From Timema cristinae (lineage: Eukaryota; Arthropoda; Insecta; Phasmatodea; Timematidae): DNA of 64,000 nucleotides. The notes under the pieces were generated by a model, which did no database searches, had not been told where the DNA came from, and was given only the letters and a program-made list of their open reading frames with translations. Position 1 is the first letter of the stretch, and the number at the start of each line of letters is the position of its first letter. Below, piece after piece: positions 34,040 to 44,992 of this stretch. Both the position numbers and the translations under genes were made by a program. The stretch is taken from positions 51,998,816-52,062,815 of the forward strand of contig JBCFYV010009882.1 of NCBI GenBank assembly GCA_039000515.1, written 5' to 3'.

Positions 34040-34680
34040 TATTTGAAAACAATACTAAAATACAGAGTGTAAAGTTAAGACCTGAGAGCACTTGTTTAGT
34101 GATAGTAAGTACACAGTAATGTACACGTCAAGAGCTATATGTTACAGAGTATTTACACTCCTATGAAATTTACTGGGCTAGAGCTTGGCCAGTTATGTGG
34201 CCGTCCTGTGATCTATTCCAATTAGAGTAGTAGATCTACTCATCTATGTCATAGTTTACCCTGACCATTTATAGTATTTCCCAGTCTTCCTCAATGAAAA
34301 TGTAAACACATATCTTATAAATTCTACCTTCCTCAACACAACCCTATTATTATTATTATTATTAGCACCGCGTCTTACTACCCGTTCGGGTTGTACGCAC
34401 TTACGCTAATGTGTAATGGTAGGGTGATTGTGAGATGAAATGGAGGACCTACAGTTTAACGTGGAATCTGAACCACGGTGGAGACCTGGCATTCCCCACA
34501 TTCACAAGATGTCTTGTCAGAGGTGAAGGAAGGGTTTGGTAATCAGATAAATCTTTGCCGGGACCGAGGATTGAACCCCGGCCGCCAGCATAGAAGTCTG
34601 ACACCTTACCCCTAGACCACCAGGTCACCCAACCCAACCCTATTAGAGTGTAAATGTGTGGATAGCCTGGACATGTAGTA
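34040..34680 (+). mobile_element. Old SINE-C-like element hosting SINE-A copy 6
   Basis: Around SINE-A copy 6 the flanks read TTCTACCTTCCTCAACACAA on the left and GTGTAAATGTGTGGATAGCC on the right, ending CATGTAGTAAGG. The same order of blocks occurs at 42673-42895. This looks like an older tRNA-derived SINE split by the younger insertion. Boundaries are approximate. Confidence 0.45.
34345..34630 (-). mobile_element. SINE-A copy 6
   Basis: Full-length SINE-A on the minus strand with a short (ATT)n tail. Flanking CAACCCTATTA at 34339-34349 and 34635-34645 is an 11-bp target duplication. It is the sixth copy in the window and again lies in the minus orientation. Confidence 0.93.
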
Positions 34681-36300
34681 AGGCCCATAGGCTTCTTTTA
34701 AAAGCATAATCCAGTGTGTTTGCTTGTCCGTAGGTTCGAATAAAACCCAGACCTCATCACCAGCAAACCAGACATGACCAGACTGTCTGCATGGCCAATG
34801 GTGGAAGTTTTAAGGAATTTACTTTTGTTCTATGGCTATAATAAGCATACACATACATAGCAAACACAAAGTCATCCATAATATCAACATTTTTTATCAC
34901 AAAATAGAAAGTAGACTAAAAATAAAAAAGGTTAACTCATAATTATTTTGAAATTACACAATATGTTGAGCTTACCCGGGAATTTCTAGTCATCCTTGTG
35001 AGATGAAGTAAAACTTAGCAGAAATTAAGTTAATCCCCACCTAAAGGTTGAAAAAATATGTAATTACTATCAGTATCAAATTATTCTAATACATGGGTTA
35101 CCAAACAGGAAAGGTAGGATAACAAAAGATATAGCATATATTTTAACTAACGGGTACATATTAAAGAAAACTATGTGTTTTTATTATTGTGAACCTACAT
35201 TTATCACAGTGGTTATTATTGACCTTCTTTAAGTGGTAAGGATGAGAGGGGTATTATAGAATGTTTGTTCCTGCATTAGCAGGGACAATAGATTAAAAGA
35301 AACTAGTGATAAATAATATGTAAAAAAATCATCCCTAGTGCACTTGGCCAGGATTTAAACTCTTGACCTCCTCGTGAATTGTGACAATGTACAATACATG
35401 TCTGATGCCTTAAATAGCTTATCCACCATTGATAATTTTTATATTTCAGTAAACTACCACAAAGCCAGTACGAGTGCTTAAACAAAAACATAATCTAGGA
35501 CTATTTACTTAGTGCAAATGTCATGTTACGCATAATACATAGATTATACCACATTTTCTCCACTCAAGGTTCGGAGACTTGACAAATAGACTAAATCTAG
35601 CAAATTTAATTTGTATCTAATTAAAAGTTGAAAAAATCATAGCTTAATCCTACTTCAGGTGTTTAAATGATAATTTAATTACTTTAGTATTTGATTAGTA
35701 TATAATTATAACTATTAATTTAAAATAATAACATTCAACATTTTGAGAGGAAAAGCATAGCTTTTAAGGCCCAGCAGATTTTCATTGATAATGTAACAAG
35801 ATTAGTACTAGACTGTGTTGACCACTACATCTGAAACTTTTATTATCCTCCCTCTTCTCTCACTTCCTCCTTATCAAACAGGTTACTTGGTGAGCGTGAC
35901 TGCCAAGGGGCTTATAATGGGGAACGGGGGAGCTTTCTTGGGAAAAGAAGTTACGCGAACAGAAGAGTCTGGGTTAACATTCTTTGAACCAAGTACTATA
36001 TTCTGGAAATGGAGATTCCTAGACTCTGACTGTTACCCTTTATATACACGGTCAACAATAGCTAGAGGATCCTCAGTCCGAGTTGCTCTGTGAGCCAAGT
36101 GAGTGGATCGCTGCGTCCGGGCTAGCATATCGAGGAGTGAGCAGTGTGAACAACAAATGGACCAGTGTATGGGCCAGCCTATCCAGTGAATGGGGCAGCA
36201 TGTCCAGCAAGTAGGTTGGCGTACCCGGGAGAGGATCAGCGAATCCAGTGTTTGCATAGCATAGGTTAGCATAGTGTGTTGTGCGCAGAAACAAGTGGAC
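34681..36300. other. Region upstream of the visible Ku80 exons, no confident gene
   Basis: Contains a degenerate tRNA-like SINE head on the minus strand at about 35335-35445 (B-box-like AAGAGTTTAAATCCTGG). It also has a moderately GC-rich stretch at 35880-36300 with a TATATA near 36042 and repeated words such as CCAGTGTATGGG and CCAGTGAATGGG. The latter might be part of an LTR, but no partner was found. The 92-codon ORF at 35815 has no recognisable motif. Confidence 0.4.
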
Positions 36301-36466
36301 AACTCAGTCATAGTCCTGTACAACCAGTCTTGCTGGATATTCTCTTATAACACAACTCAGTCTAAGTCCTGTACAACTAGTATTTTTAGATATTCTCTTA
36401 TAACACAACTCAGTCATAGTCCTATACAACCAGTCTTGCTGGATATTCTCTTATAACACAACCCAG
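36301..36466. repeat. 53-bp tandem repeat, three copies
   Basis: AACTCAGTC begins units at 36301, 36354 and 36407, with a partial fourth at 36460. Each unit contains GTCCTGTACAACCAGTCTTG (or a close variant) and GATATTCTCTTATAACACA. Confidence 0.95.
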
Positions 36467-37594
36467 TCCCAACTCATGTGGACTTCATGGGTGACGTAGA
36501 CAGTGTTGTAAACTATGTTAATAATGAACATTTTTGTGACTGCTACAAATACTTGAATAGCTATTAATTTATTTAATTTAATTCCATGTTATTTGTTTGT
36601 ATTTATAGACCTAATTATGATTAGTATTTAATTTCATAACTTGTTTAATTGTAGTCAATTTAATTATATCAGTGTTAAGTGTTGTTTTATTTTTAATAAT
36701 CAAAACCTTGAATATTCCGTGTGCATTTTCAATCATGTTTAATCAGCAGCATACTCCAATATCCTTAAAAGAGCTCATGGTTCACATGATAACATGTGAA
36801 CAGCCCCCGTCAGGTCATGCACGAGCCCTCCAGTTACAATACTTATATTATGATATCTTAACTTATATTAGCTAATATCATCATTTGTATTTCTTGTAAT
36901 ATCATTTGTATTTCTTGTGAGATGTAGTGGCAGTGAAACTATTGCTTATGAGGTCTCACTATCCCCTAATTAAGATTGCCACTATTTCCTTAACATAGAA
37001 TGCCATGTGTTTTCCAGATTTTTCATACGAAATTACCAATTTCATAACACTTAACAAGTATAAAAGAATAAAGTATCATTTTTCAAAGATTTTCTAGTGA
37101 GAAGTAATATGTCACCGGTGTAAAATAAGTGTTTTTTTTATAAAAAGAGCTTCCCACTATTTCTCATAATTCTACCTTCCCCATCCCTAGCCATTTACAT
37201 AAATATGAGGATAATCAAGACAAGTCATAAAATGAGCACATCAAATAAAATACAAAAAATCATCAAATGACCTTGTTAAAGAAGTATATTAAGTCATTAT
37301 GCATTCAATATATCAGGAAGGGTGTGAGGTTTGCAAACACAGGTAAACACAGGGTTTTTTTACATATAAAACAGTGTAAGAAAGTTGACACCAGAATTAC
37401 GGAAATAAACGTGCAGCTTCCCATTCTTGCATAATTTACCCCTACATGAATAAAAGAAGAGCATTATGGTATAGCGTTAGAGATGGAGTAAAAAATATTT
37501 TTTATATTTTCCACATCTTGCTACCCAACCAGATTATGCATACTTATAATAATGAAGAAGAGAAGAGCAAGATAGAATCTAGAGTAAGTATACC
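36467..37594. other. No recognisable feature
   Basis: AT-rich sequence. GTAATATCATTTGTATTTCTTG is partly repeated near 36870-36920. Nothing else is supportable. Confidence 0.45.
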
Positions 37595-38205
37595 GGTACT
37601 AACAGTTGTGAATGTGAGAAGCCCAGCAGGAATTCAAATCCTAACTCTCCCATTATCAGAAAACCAGACTCGACTGAGACAAGACTGAGACAAGACTGAC
37701 AACTTGATCCGTGTAGTCATAGATGTGGGTCAGACATAAAAATGATGAGACAATTGTTTCAATCAACATTCTCAGTCTTTCAGCTCAATTTTTATTTTCT
37801 ATTGCTTATATTTTACACCTAACAAGGATTCAAGCCCCAATCTCCCTGTCATTGAGTCTAGTATAACACAAGAGTGACGCCTTAAACCATGTGGCCACAG
37901 TAGCAGGCTACATAAATTTAATCACATTCCTGTGAACAGATGTCATCCTATACTAATGATAATTTCAATCAATTGACTTAATCATTTTTTCCTTTGCTTC
38001 TCACAATCCATTTTAGCTATTATTTGCATATATATGTAGGAATGATGAAGGTATAATTTAGAGTGAATGTAGATGTATTTTTGTGGAGGGTAAAAGCATT
38101 AGGGAAAAAATCTTAGTATATTTGACATAGATACAAAACCCGAGCTCCCTTTAGCCGGCAATCCAATGATGCGGGAGTGAAGGATCAAATCATATGACCA
38201 CCAAC
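37595..38205 (-). repeat. Three degenerate tRNA-like SINE heads (SINE-C group)
   Basis: Minus-strand heads occur at about 37610-37715, 37822-37905 and 38141-38205. The middle one reads GTGGCCACATGGTTTAAGGC and then GGCTTGAATCC, closely matching the SINE-C head at 4755 (GTGGCTACATGGTTTAAGG). The other two keep only the outline. They are decayed retroposons, not tRNA genes. Confidence 0.55.
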
Positions 38206-39104
38206 ATATTTAGCAGATTTATACATTATAATATTACAATAATTGGTATGGTGCATTGCATAGACTTTCTCCCGCTTTTATTTTATAATATATATTGAAT
38301 AAAGATGTGTAATATTTGTGAAACCAAATAATAGGTCTAGCCTATACATTGTTGTAGAAACACTATAGCAAAGATCATCAATGAAATAATATACACTCTT
38401 ACTTAATCTATGGCATTAGAAACTAGGAACACTGTTACAGAAAATTTGAGAAAAGAGAAACATCTTTGACCACCAAAGAGCATAAGAATCAAATTAATTT
38501 TCAAAGACCTGAATTAAAAAATATATATCTGCTTATACCTAAGAAATTATTGGTTTTCTAAAAAAAGATTTCAAATAAAAGATTTTTATCTTTAATAGTG
38601 CCTTATTACAACTTTACAATGATAAGTTATTTTGGAACTCAAATAGTTGGGGAGAAATGATGAAAAATGGAAAATTTCCCTGTTGTAAAGTACCCTTAAA
38701 GTCAGTTTCATGAGAAAATGAGAATTGCCATCTTGCTTATAATGATACACAGTGTTTAGATATAAAATTTAATCAAAATTGTTAAAGCGAATTTTGAGAA
38801 GATTGATTATTTTTTTCCCCTTTTGCCCTTAAATAAACTACCCTTAAGTTTAGGGTTAGATTTATAATTACAAACCCTTGGGGGGACCTTATGAAAACCC
38901 TAGATACCTAGTTTTAGCCCACTCAATAAAATAGTTTCGGCTATAGCCTGAGGTACAAACAGATGTACAGGCAGACAGCATTGTGAAAACCACTTTTTTG
39001 GTTTTGAGGGGTCATAAAACGTCAACATTTATCAAAATATAGAGTTCAATATTTTTGAAGATCACAATACTTTGGATGACATGCAGTTGTCCTAATTTCA
39101 CAAG
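38206..39104. other. Unclassified sequence, possibly an old dispersed repeat
   Basis: The segment around 38930-39060 (CAGGCAGACAGCATTGTGAA, then CCACTTTTTTGGTTTTGAGG) resembles a dispersed repeat type I recall from insect genomes. I cannot name the element. No coding signal is present. Confidence 0.35.
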
Positions 39105-39420
39105 ACCTAAAGTTTAGAAGCTATGACTTCAGGTCTTATAAAATTAGGTCCATTGAAGTTAGGTCTAGTGAATTTAGGTCTTATAAAGTTTAGGTCTAGT
39201 GCCTTTAGGTCCACTGCCTGTTTGAACAGTTATGGATATTTTAAGATAATCTTTATAAAATTAATTTTAGGTCCAGTGCTTTTAGGTCTAGTAAAATGAG
39301 GAGCTATACAACTAGGTGTAATGAAGTTAGGTCTTAGAAAGTTAGGTCTTATGGGGTTTAGTTATTGTGCAGTTTGGTCTTATAAAACTAGGTATAATAA
39401 ATTATAGCTTCCATCTCATA
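39105..39420. repeat. TTAGGTC-motif repeat element, copy 1
   Basis: Degenerate units of about 15 bp built on TTAGGTCTTGTGAAG surround a core of about 110 bp that contains AGGTCCACTGCCTGTTTGAA and AGGTCCAGTGCTTTTAGG. The same layout, in the same orientation, recurs at 43310-43645. Confidence 0.82.
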
Positions 39421-41394
39421 AATATTCGGTCCCATCATGACCATCAAATAAACAACATTAAAATAATCCATCACCCCTAGATTTTAGAACCTATGACCTT
39501 GCCTTGAGGGCTATAGGACCCGGGGTTGAGGGTGCATGTCAGGACTTGCATAGGTTGCGTACAAGGGGGGTAGGGAGCCATTTTGATTTTACACATACCC
39601 CTATAAGGTTAAATATAACTTTAATTCTATTTTAAATCCATGCTGCCATCTCTAAATGTTGTGAGGGTTATAGGATAGTGTGTATGGAACCAGGGGCGAG
39701 AGAGGAAGGGGTTGGAAAGCCTGTTGAGACTTGTGTTACACCCTCTCTGTATCCTCTTACTACCCAACCAGTGAAAATAATAAAAGGGAGAGAGTGAATC
39801 TAAGGTACAAATTACAGGGAAATTATTAGAAATATTTAAAAGCAACAATATGAGAAGTTTATTCACATTAATAACAAGAGTGCAGATAACAATACATGGT
39901 CTCATTGTATCATAATGAGTTATGTTGGAAATTAAACTCGGCGACACAACAATACGTTGCAGGTATATTTACTGAAAAGAAACTTGAAATCCAATCATTA
40001 TCCAGACGGTTCAGTCTATATGAGACAACAACAATATATATAAAATAGAATAGAAGGGCCTAATGGGAACCTTGAAATGGTTACGAAAGTTTCGTTATAC
40101 ACAGAAAACGAAGATATAAGTTACGTTACTTTAACTCAAAAAATTATATACGGAAATTTACATAACACGAGAGTTTGGCTACAGACATTAGTCAAACTCC
40201 TGTGGGACTATCTGAACCTGACTCAGAATACAAACCTAAACAATAAACAATACTTCAACTGTCCTAAAGGGACATACATTAGAAAAAGATATTTATATGA
40301 GAAATAATTAATAAATGCCATTGTTAACCCAAAAACCAAAAATTACCAATTACTTTACTTTACGGTTATTCAAAAAGCAAATCAAATAAGAAACGTAAAT
40401 TCGAAGAATAGAAAAATTCATTACAACTATCAGCAAATTCAAACATATTAACTTTTAACTCGTACAAGCATAAAATCCATTTATAAGAGTGAATATCTAC
40501 GAGAATGAAAACTACAAAAAGACTCTAGCGCCCACCTGGTGACAAACAGAAAGTTAATTTAAATATAAAGACCAAAAAAGATAGTAATTTTTGAAACAGA
40601 AGTTTAAAGTTTTATATTCAAAATATATTAGAGTCGAAAATAAGTTAAGAGTCCAAAACACGAATCGCCATAGTTACGATCTGATACAGATTACAAGTTC
40701 ATCCTGCCATTGTCCAGGTCGGACATAATGGTCCTTCGTCCATCGTCGACGGTAAGATAGTCAATATTGCCACACATTCATAGCCATTATATAGGGGTTT
40801 CATTGCACAAAAGGGAAGGTGGGATACGCATTAATACGCTAGGTGACGTCAACGATGTTTTGATTTAGTCACGTATACAAATATTTACACGGCGCCATCA
40901 GAAAATTCGCCGGTTTCTTCAATCTTCCGATGTTGTATAGGTGGTTCTTCTTCTCACCACCAGAGGTCAGGAACGTAGTTATTCCTAGTCGTCTTCAAAG
41001 TTGTAGAGCTCTTGTATCCGCCAGTTGCAAGCAAGGTGCCGGGACGTCTTGTAGATACATTGAATCACGCTTGCCCCACTCGTCGTGTTAGTCCGTCTGG
41101 TGTAGGCCAGCCATGCAGCTTACTAGTACCGGCAGAATTATTTGGTGAGTACACGGACAAACTATTAACATAGAATTGGATTTGGTAGTGAAATATATTG
41201 TCCAGCATTGTTAATTATGCCTTATCAACCTACATGAACTACAACAGAGAAGATTACTATTGTAGGGATTCTAATTGAGATGTATATATCGGAGCGGGTA
41301 GTATGATTTACTATGATTCGTGCGTCTATGTCAGCATGGGGCAGGGTCCAATTGTAACATATTACAACCTAATGTTACACTTGCATAGGTTGGG
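39421..41394. other. Unclassified region, mildly GC-richer from 40.6 to 41.2 kb
   Basis: No gene is supported. The 76-codon ORF at 40077 and others lack motifs. A GC-richer block at 40660-41160 includes GGTGACGTCA near 40849 and GGCGCCATC near 40891, and could be the remains of an LTR or promoter-like sequence. Confidence 0.35.
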
Positions 41395-42240
41395 AGAGTG
41401 TAATTCACCGTTATGAACTTTGAAAGCTAGGGTTCCAGGGAGGAGGGTGATGAGTTCATGTAGTGTGGTGTAAGATAAAGAAAAGAGGTTGATGTGGAGG
41501 ATGTAATAGAAATAGGATGGGGACATCAGCATTTGCCTGGAGAGAGAGTGGAGATACCTATACACCTTTAAAGTGTTAGCTATGGTGGGTGAGAGGGTAA
41601 AGGGGGTTAAGAAGTTAGGTGTGGGAAAGGAGGAGGAAAGGGTGTGGGTTTAAGGAACAGGGGGAAGGGGCGGGAGGATGTAAACGAAGGGGAAAGGAGG
41701 GAATTCACTGTTATAGGTTCTGGCTGTAGGTTGTGATATAGGGAGTGTCAGAATGAGAATTTATTGATATGGGCTCGAGTTGCTAGCAGCAACAGAGCGC
41801 CGGGGATTTACCACTATGGGTTTGAGTTGTTGGGAGTACCAGGATTTCATGTATGAGGGTAAGTTACCCGTTATGGGTAAGTCGGGATATTGTGTTGGAG
41901 GGGGTGTCAGAGCGTCAAGGGTAATTCACCATTATAGGCTCTGAGGTTCGAGGCAAAACCGGTCAAAAATAACGTTAATAGTATCAAAAAGGGAATTCTG
42001 CTGCAAAAACTGGTGTGTCAAGGAGAGAAAGGTAAGTTAAAGGGAATAAATTCCATAACATTGCAAGAAAACAAAGGTAATTTACCGTTATGGGGTAAGG
42101 GTGTTGAGGATATGGTGTAGAGGAGGTATTCAGAATAGATCAAGTGCATCAGCATTGAACTGTGGGGGAAAAGTAAATTTGTTGCTGGGCGTAAGGGAAT
42201 TTGTCATCATGAGGTCGCGTTGTTGGGCTTAGGGGTCTGG
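41395..42240. repeat. G-rich degenerate repeat array
   Basis: Variants of GGTAATTCACCGTTATGGG followed by a G/T-rich stretch recur near 41397, 41700, 41808, 41862, 41920, 42078 and 42190 at irregular spacing. The plus strand is strongly G-rich and C-poor. ORFs on the opposite strand reflect this bias and are not genes. Confidence 0.65.
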
Positions 42241-42672
42241 ATCCACCTCTGCTTTTAAGGTATAAAAGCGACCATCTTTGATTTTGGCGGCGGCCATCTC
42301 GGATTTCCACATAAGGATGTAGGGTAGTTTGGAGGCCATTTTGAATTTTCTTAGGTGATTAATTAGGGTAATTGATATATTGGGCCCTAGTGTTAACATA
42401 CTTCAGCTTTCAATAAAATAAAAAAACTCGCATTTTATAAATAGTATATAAAATATAGGCTACCTATTTGTGTGATTGGTGCGGCTCCCAAGACTTTCGA
42501 TTGTTAAATATAGTAATAATATATATGCATTTTAATAAGAATTACTCAATTTAAAACTCAACAAATAAGTGAAGTTTGCTAATGTCATATGTTATATGTC
42601 ATGAGATTAAGCTGGTAAAAATCAAGCATCCAATAATGATATTTGCTTTGTTCCCTCAATAACTACACTGTA

Positions 42673-42895
42673 GCCCACATTGGTAATCGATTGATTCAGA
42701 CAATAGACTGAATTGTTGGTGACAGGGAGACCAGGTTCAATTTGCAGTCAAGTGTACTGAGCTGAGGGTGAGTTGAAATAAATTGTTTCTTATTCTTCCT
42801 CCACACAAACGAGAGTACATTTCCTCTAAAGTCTACATTTCTCTTTCTTACACCATTGTGTAAATATGTGGATAGCCCAAGCGTGCTAGTAAATA
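42673..42895 (+). mobile_element. Divergent SINE-C-like element
   Basis: A weak tRNA-like head with AGGGAGACCAGGTTCAATTT (B box) is followed by the body block CCTCCACACAAACGAGAGTA. The latter parallels CCTCCACGCAAATGCGGGTT in SINE-B. The tail GTGGATAGCC to GCTAGTAAAT corresponds to the shared SINE tail. Confidence 0.6.
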
Positions 42896-43309
42896 TGTGA
42901 TACAGGCGATATCAAAATATCGGCCACGATTATTTCACAGTAGAATTTTTTTTTTTTAGTTAATAATAATTATGACCTTGTAGTAAATTTTTAATATTGT
43001 TTAATTTTAAACACGGTGAAATACTTGAAGAAAGGACGAGTAGACAAATAAGTGGGAAAACACTCCTAGCATACTTGAACAGGATAGATGAATATTAACT
43101 TCCTAAATAAAAGCTGAGCATGTCAGTCGAGATTATCTGAGGCAATTCTGCCTATCAGAGATTTTCATCTTACTTCTTGTTTGAACTATCTGCATTTAGT
43201 TTCACTATTTTAAAATGACTGAGAAAAGAAGAATTTAGTGGAAATAACACCACATTTGCTTGAAAAGAGTGATATTTGTTTATGGACTTATGCCAGCATG
43301 CCATATAAA

Positions 43310-43645
43310 GTTAGGTCTTGTGAATGTAGGTCTTGTGCTGTTAGGTCTTATGCTTGTTAGCTTGTGAGGTTAGTTCTTGTGGGGTTAGGTCTTGTGGAGT
43401 TAGGTCTTGTGAAGTTAGGTATAAAGTTTAGGTATTGTGCCTTCAGGTCCACTGCCTGTTTGAACAGTTAATGATATTTTAAAGTAATCTATGAAAAATG
43501 AATTCTAGGTCCAGTGCTTTTAGACCTAGTCAAGTTAGGAGCTATAAAATTAGGTGTAATAAAGTTAGGGCTTATAAAATTAGGTGTTACGAGGTTAGTT
43601 TAGGGGTTGTGACTTTAGGTCTTATAATTTTATTTCCATTGCTGC
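43310..43645. repeat. TTAGGTC-motif repeat element, copy 2
   Basis: Eight or more degenerate 15-bp units (best match TTAGGTCTTGTGAAG) lead into the same core as the copy at 39105: AGGTCCACTGCCTGTTTGAA followed by AGGTCCAGTGCTTTTAG. More units follow the core. Confidence 0.85.
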
Positions 43646-43762
43646 ATTTTCCGTTCATCTACCAGTTGTCCGGTGTCTGTCAGTTGGCTAGCTATCAGTT
43701 TGTTCTCCTATTCATGAGTTTGTTGACAAGTTGATCTTAATCAAATGAATTGAAAAACAACA

Positions 43763-43832
43763 CCTGGACACGGGAATCAAACCCAGGACCTTTAGCTTAA
43801 AGTGCCAATGCTTTACCACTGAGTTATCCAGA
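43763..43832 (-). repeat. Isolated copy of the tRNA-like unit
   Basis: On the minus strand it reads TCTGGATAACTCAGTGGTAA and ends GTTTGATTCCCGTGTCCAGG. It is preceded by the ATGAGTAAAGAATTACCCTG block that also precedes the units at 32.7-33.6 kb. The anticodon-like loop ACTTTAA suggests a tRNA-Lys ancestry. This shows the family is dispersed, not confined to the array. Confidence 0.75.
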
Positions 43833-44520
43833 AATCATCCTATGCTCAGGGTAATTCTTTACTCATAATTTAAAGCAATGTCTGTGCTAGACATGTGAAT
43901 GTCATCAGCTACTAAGACCTATCATTGACATCACAGCCACCGGCGACTCAGTTATAATGCCAGTATTACAAATACATTGTACATTACAAGCAAATGAAGA
44001 TGGAAAAAAGGAATTCTATACAATTAACGATTATAATCGAGATACAATTCATGTTAATAATTATCCCCATAGCTTCGCCTTTCATACACATATATTTAAT
44101 TGTAGTGTTGAATTCTTCCAGTTGGTCTTAGTCGTGTCAGTCACTTGATCCTACTAGCCTTCTAAATATATGTTTAAGTAATTTGTAGACAAGTTGGCCA
44201 TCCGACCTACTATGACTGAAATTGTTGACCTGTTGGTCCAAGCCGTGACCCACGTTTCCTTCCAAATATATCTTTACATTTTGTCAACCAGTTGGCTGTC
44301 TATCACATGTTCCTAGTTGATTAAACTCCTTGACCCACCCAATCTTTAAAATAATGGTTTTAAGTTGGTCAACCAATTGGCTGTAGAACACTTTGTTATC
44401 CTATACATGAGCTTGAAGATTAGTTAGTACAAGTCATATCGGCCTCTTTTCCCACCTAGCGTTCCATATATATTTTAGCAGCTTGTCACACAGGTTTGTA
44501 TGGTGCCAGTTAATATAAAA
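43833..44520. repeat. Degenerate repeats of about 100-130 bp
   Basis: Variants of GTTGGCTGTCTATCACATGT and of TTCCAAATATAT recur between 43650 and 44480 (CAGTTGGCTAGCTATCAG, AAGTTGGCCATCCGACCT, CAGTTGGCTGTCTATCAC, CAATTGGCTGTAGAACAC). This suggests an old, strongly diverged tandem array. No coding signal is present. Confidence 0.5.
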
Positions 44521-44924
44521 TCATCTTTCTTAACAGTAAAATAAGTTTCATTTCACACTAGCATCAAAATTATATGTCTTTAAATTTTCTTGACTAGGCA
44601 TAACTATGAGAATTACTGTCTTTATTCCGATAACATTGACATTCAAACCCTTCTGTAGCTTAAACTTTACCTGTTCAAATTTGTCTACTAATCCACATCC
44701 TGTACCCACCTTTTTTTTTACTTTTTTTTCTACTCTAAGCTTGACAATAGTATCAAGACCGAATTTAAGCGCAAGAGCGAGAGTACCTATTGTATATTAC
44801 TTATCGAGACCAAAGTTAAATTAGAGAAAGCATATATTACTATTTCCTTCATCCTTTAACAGAACTGTCATAAATTTGATCAAAATAGTGAGTTTTATCT
44901 TGACAAAAGTTTGTTAATACTAAC

Positions 44925-44992
44925 CTGCGCACAGCTTTAAGATGTGGTTTCTCTATGAGACCCTTATTAGACATTTTCATAGAAAAATTAGC
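44925..44992 (-). other. Exon-like segment, gene unknown
   Basis: A 68-nt minus-strand segment lies between CTTTTTAG and the donor GTTAGT. It contains an ATG-initiated frame MKMSNKGLIEKPHLKAVR. Its phase (2 at the donor) cannot join the Ku80 exon at 33710, which needs phase 0, without an intermediate exon. It may be a 5' untranslated exon, part of another gene, or chance. Confidence 0.25.

Noticed and set aside
40077..40307. 76-codon ORF as a host gene
   Set aside because: No recognisable motif, AT-rich codon bias equal to background, and no splice context.
39780..40700. LTR retrotransposon suggested by TGTTGTGTCGCC on the minus strand
   Set aside because: No second LTR, primer-binding site or coding domain could be tied to it.
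44925..44992. First coding exon of Ku80
   Set aside because: The phase at the donor is 2, whereas the next Ku80 exon needs phase 0. The in-phase reading contains stops.
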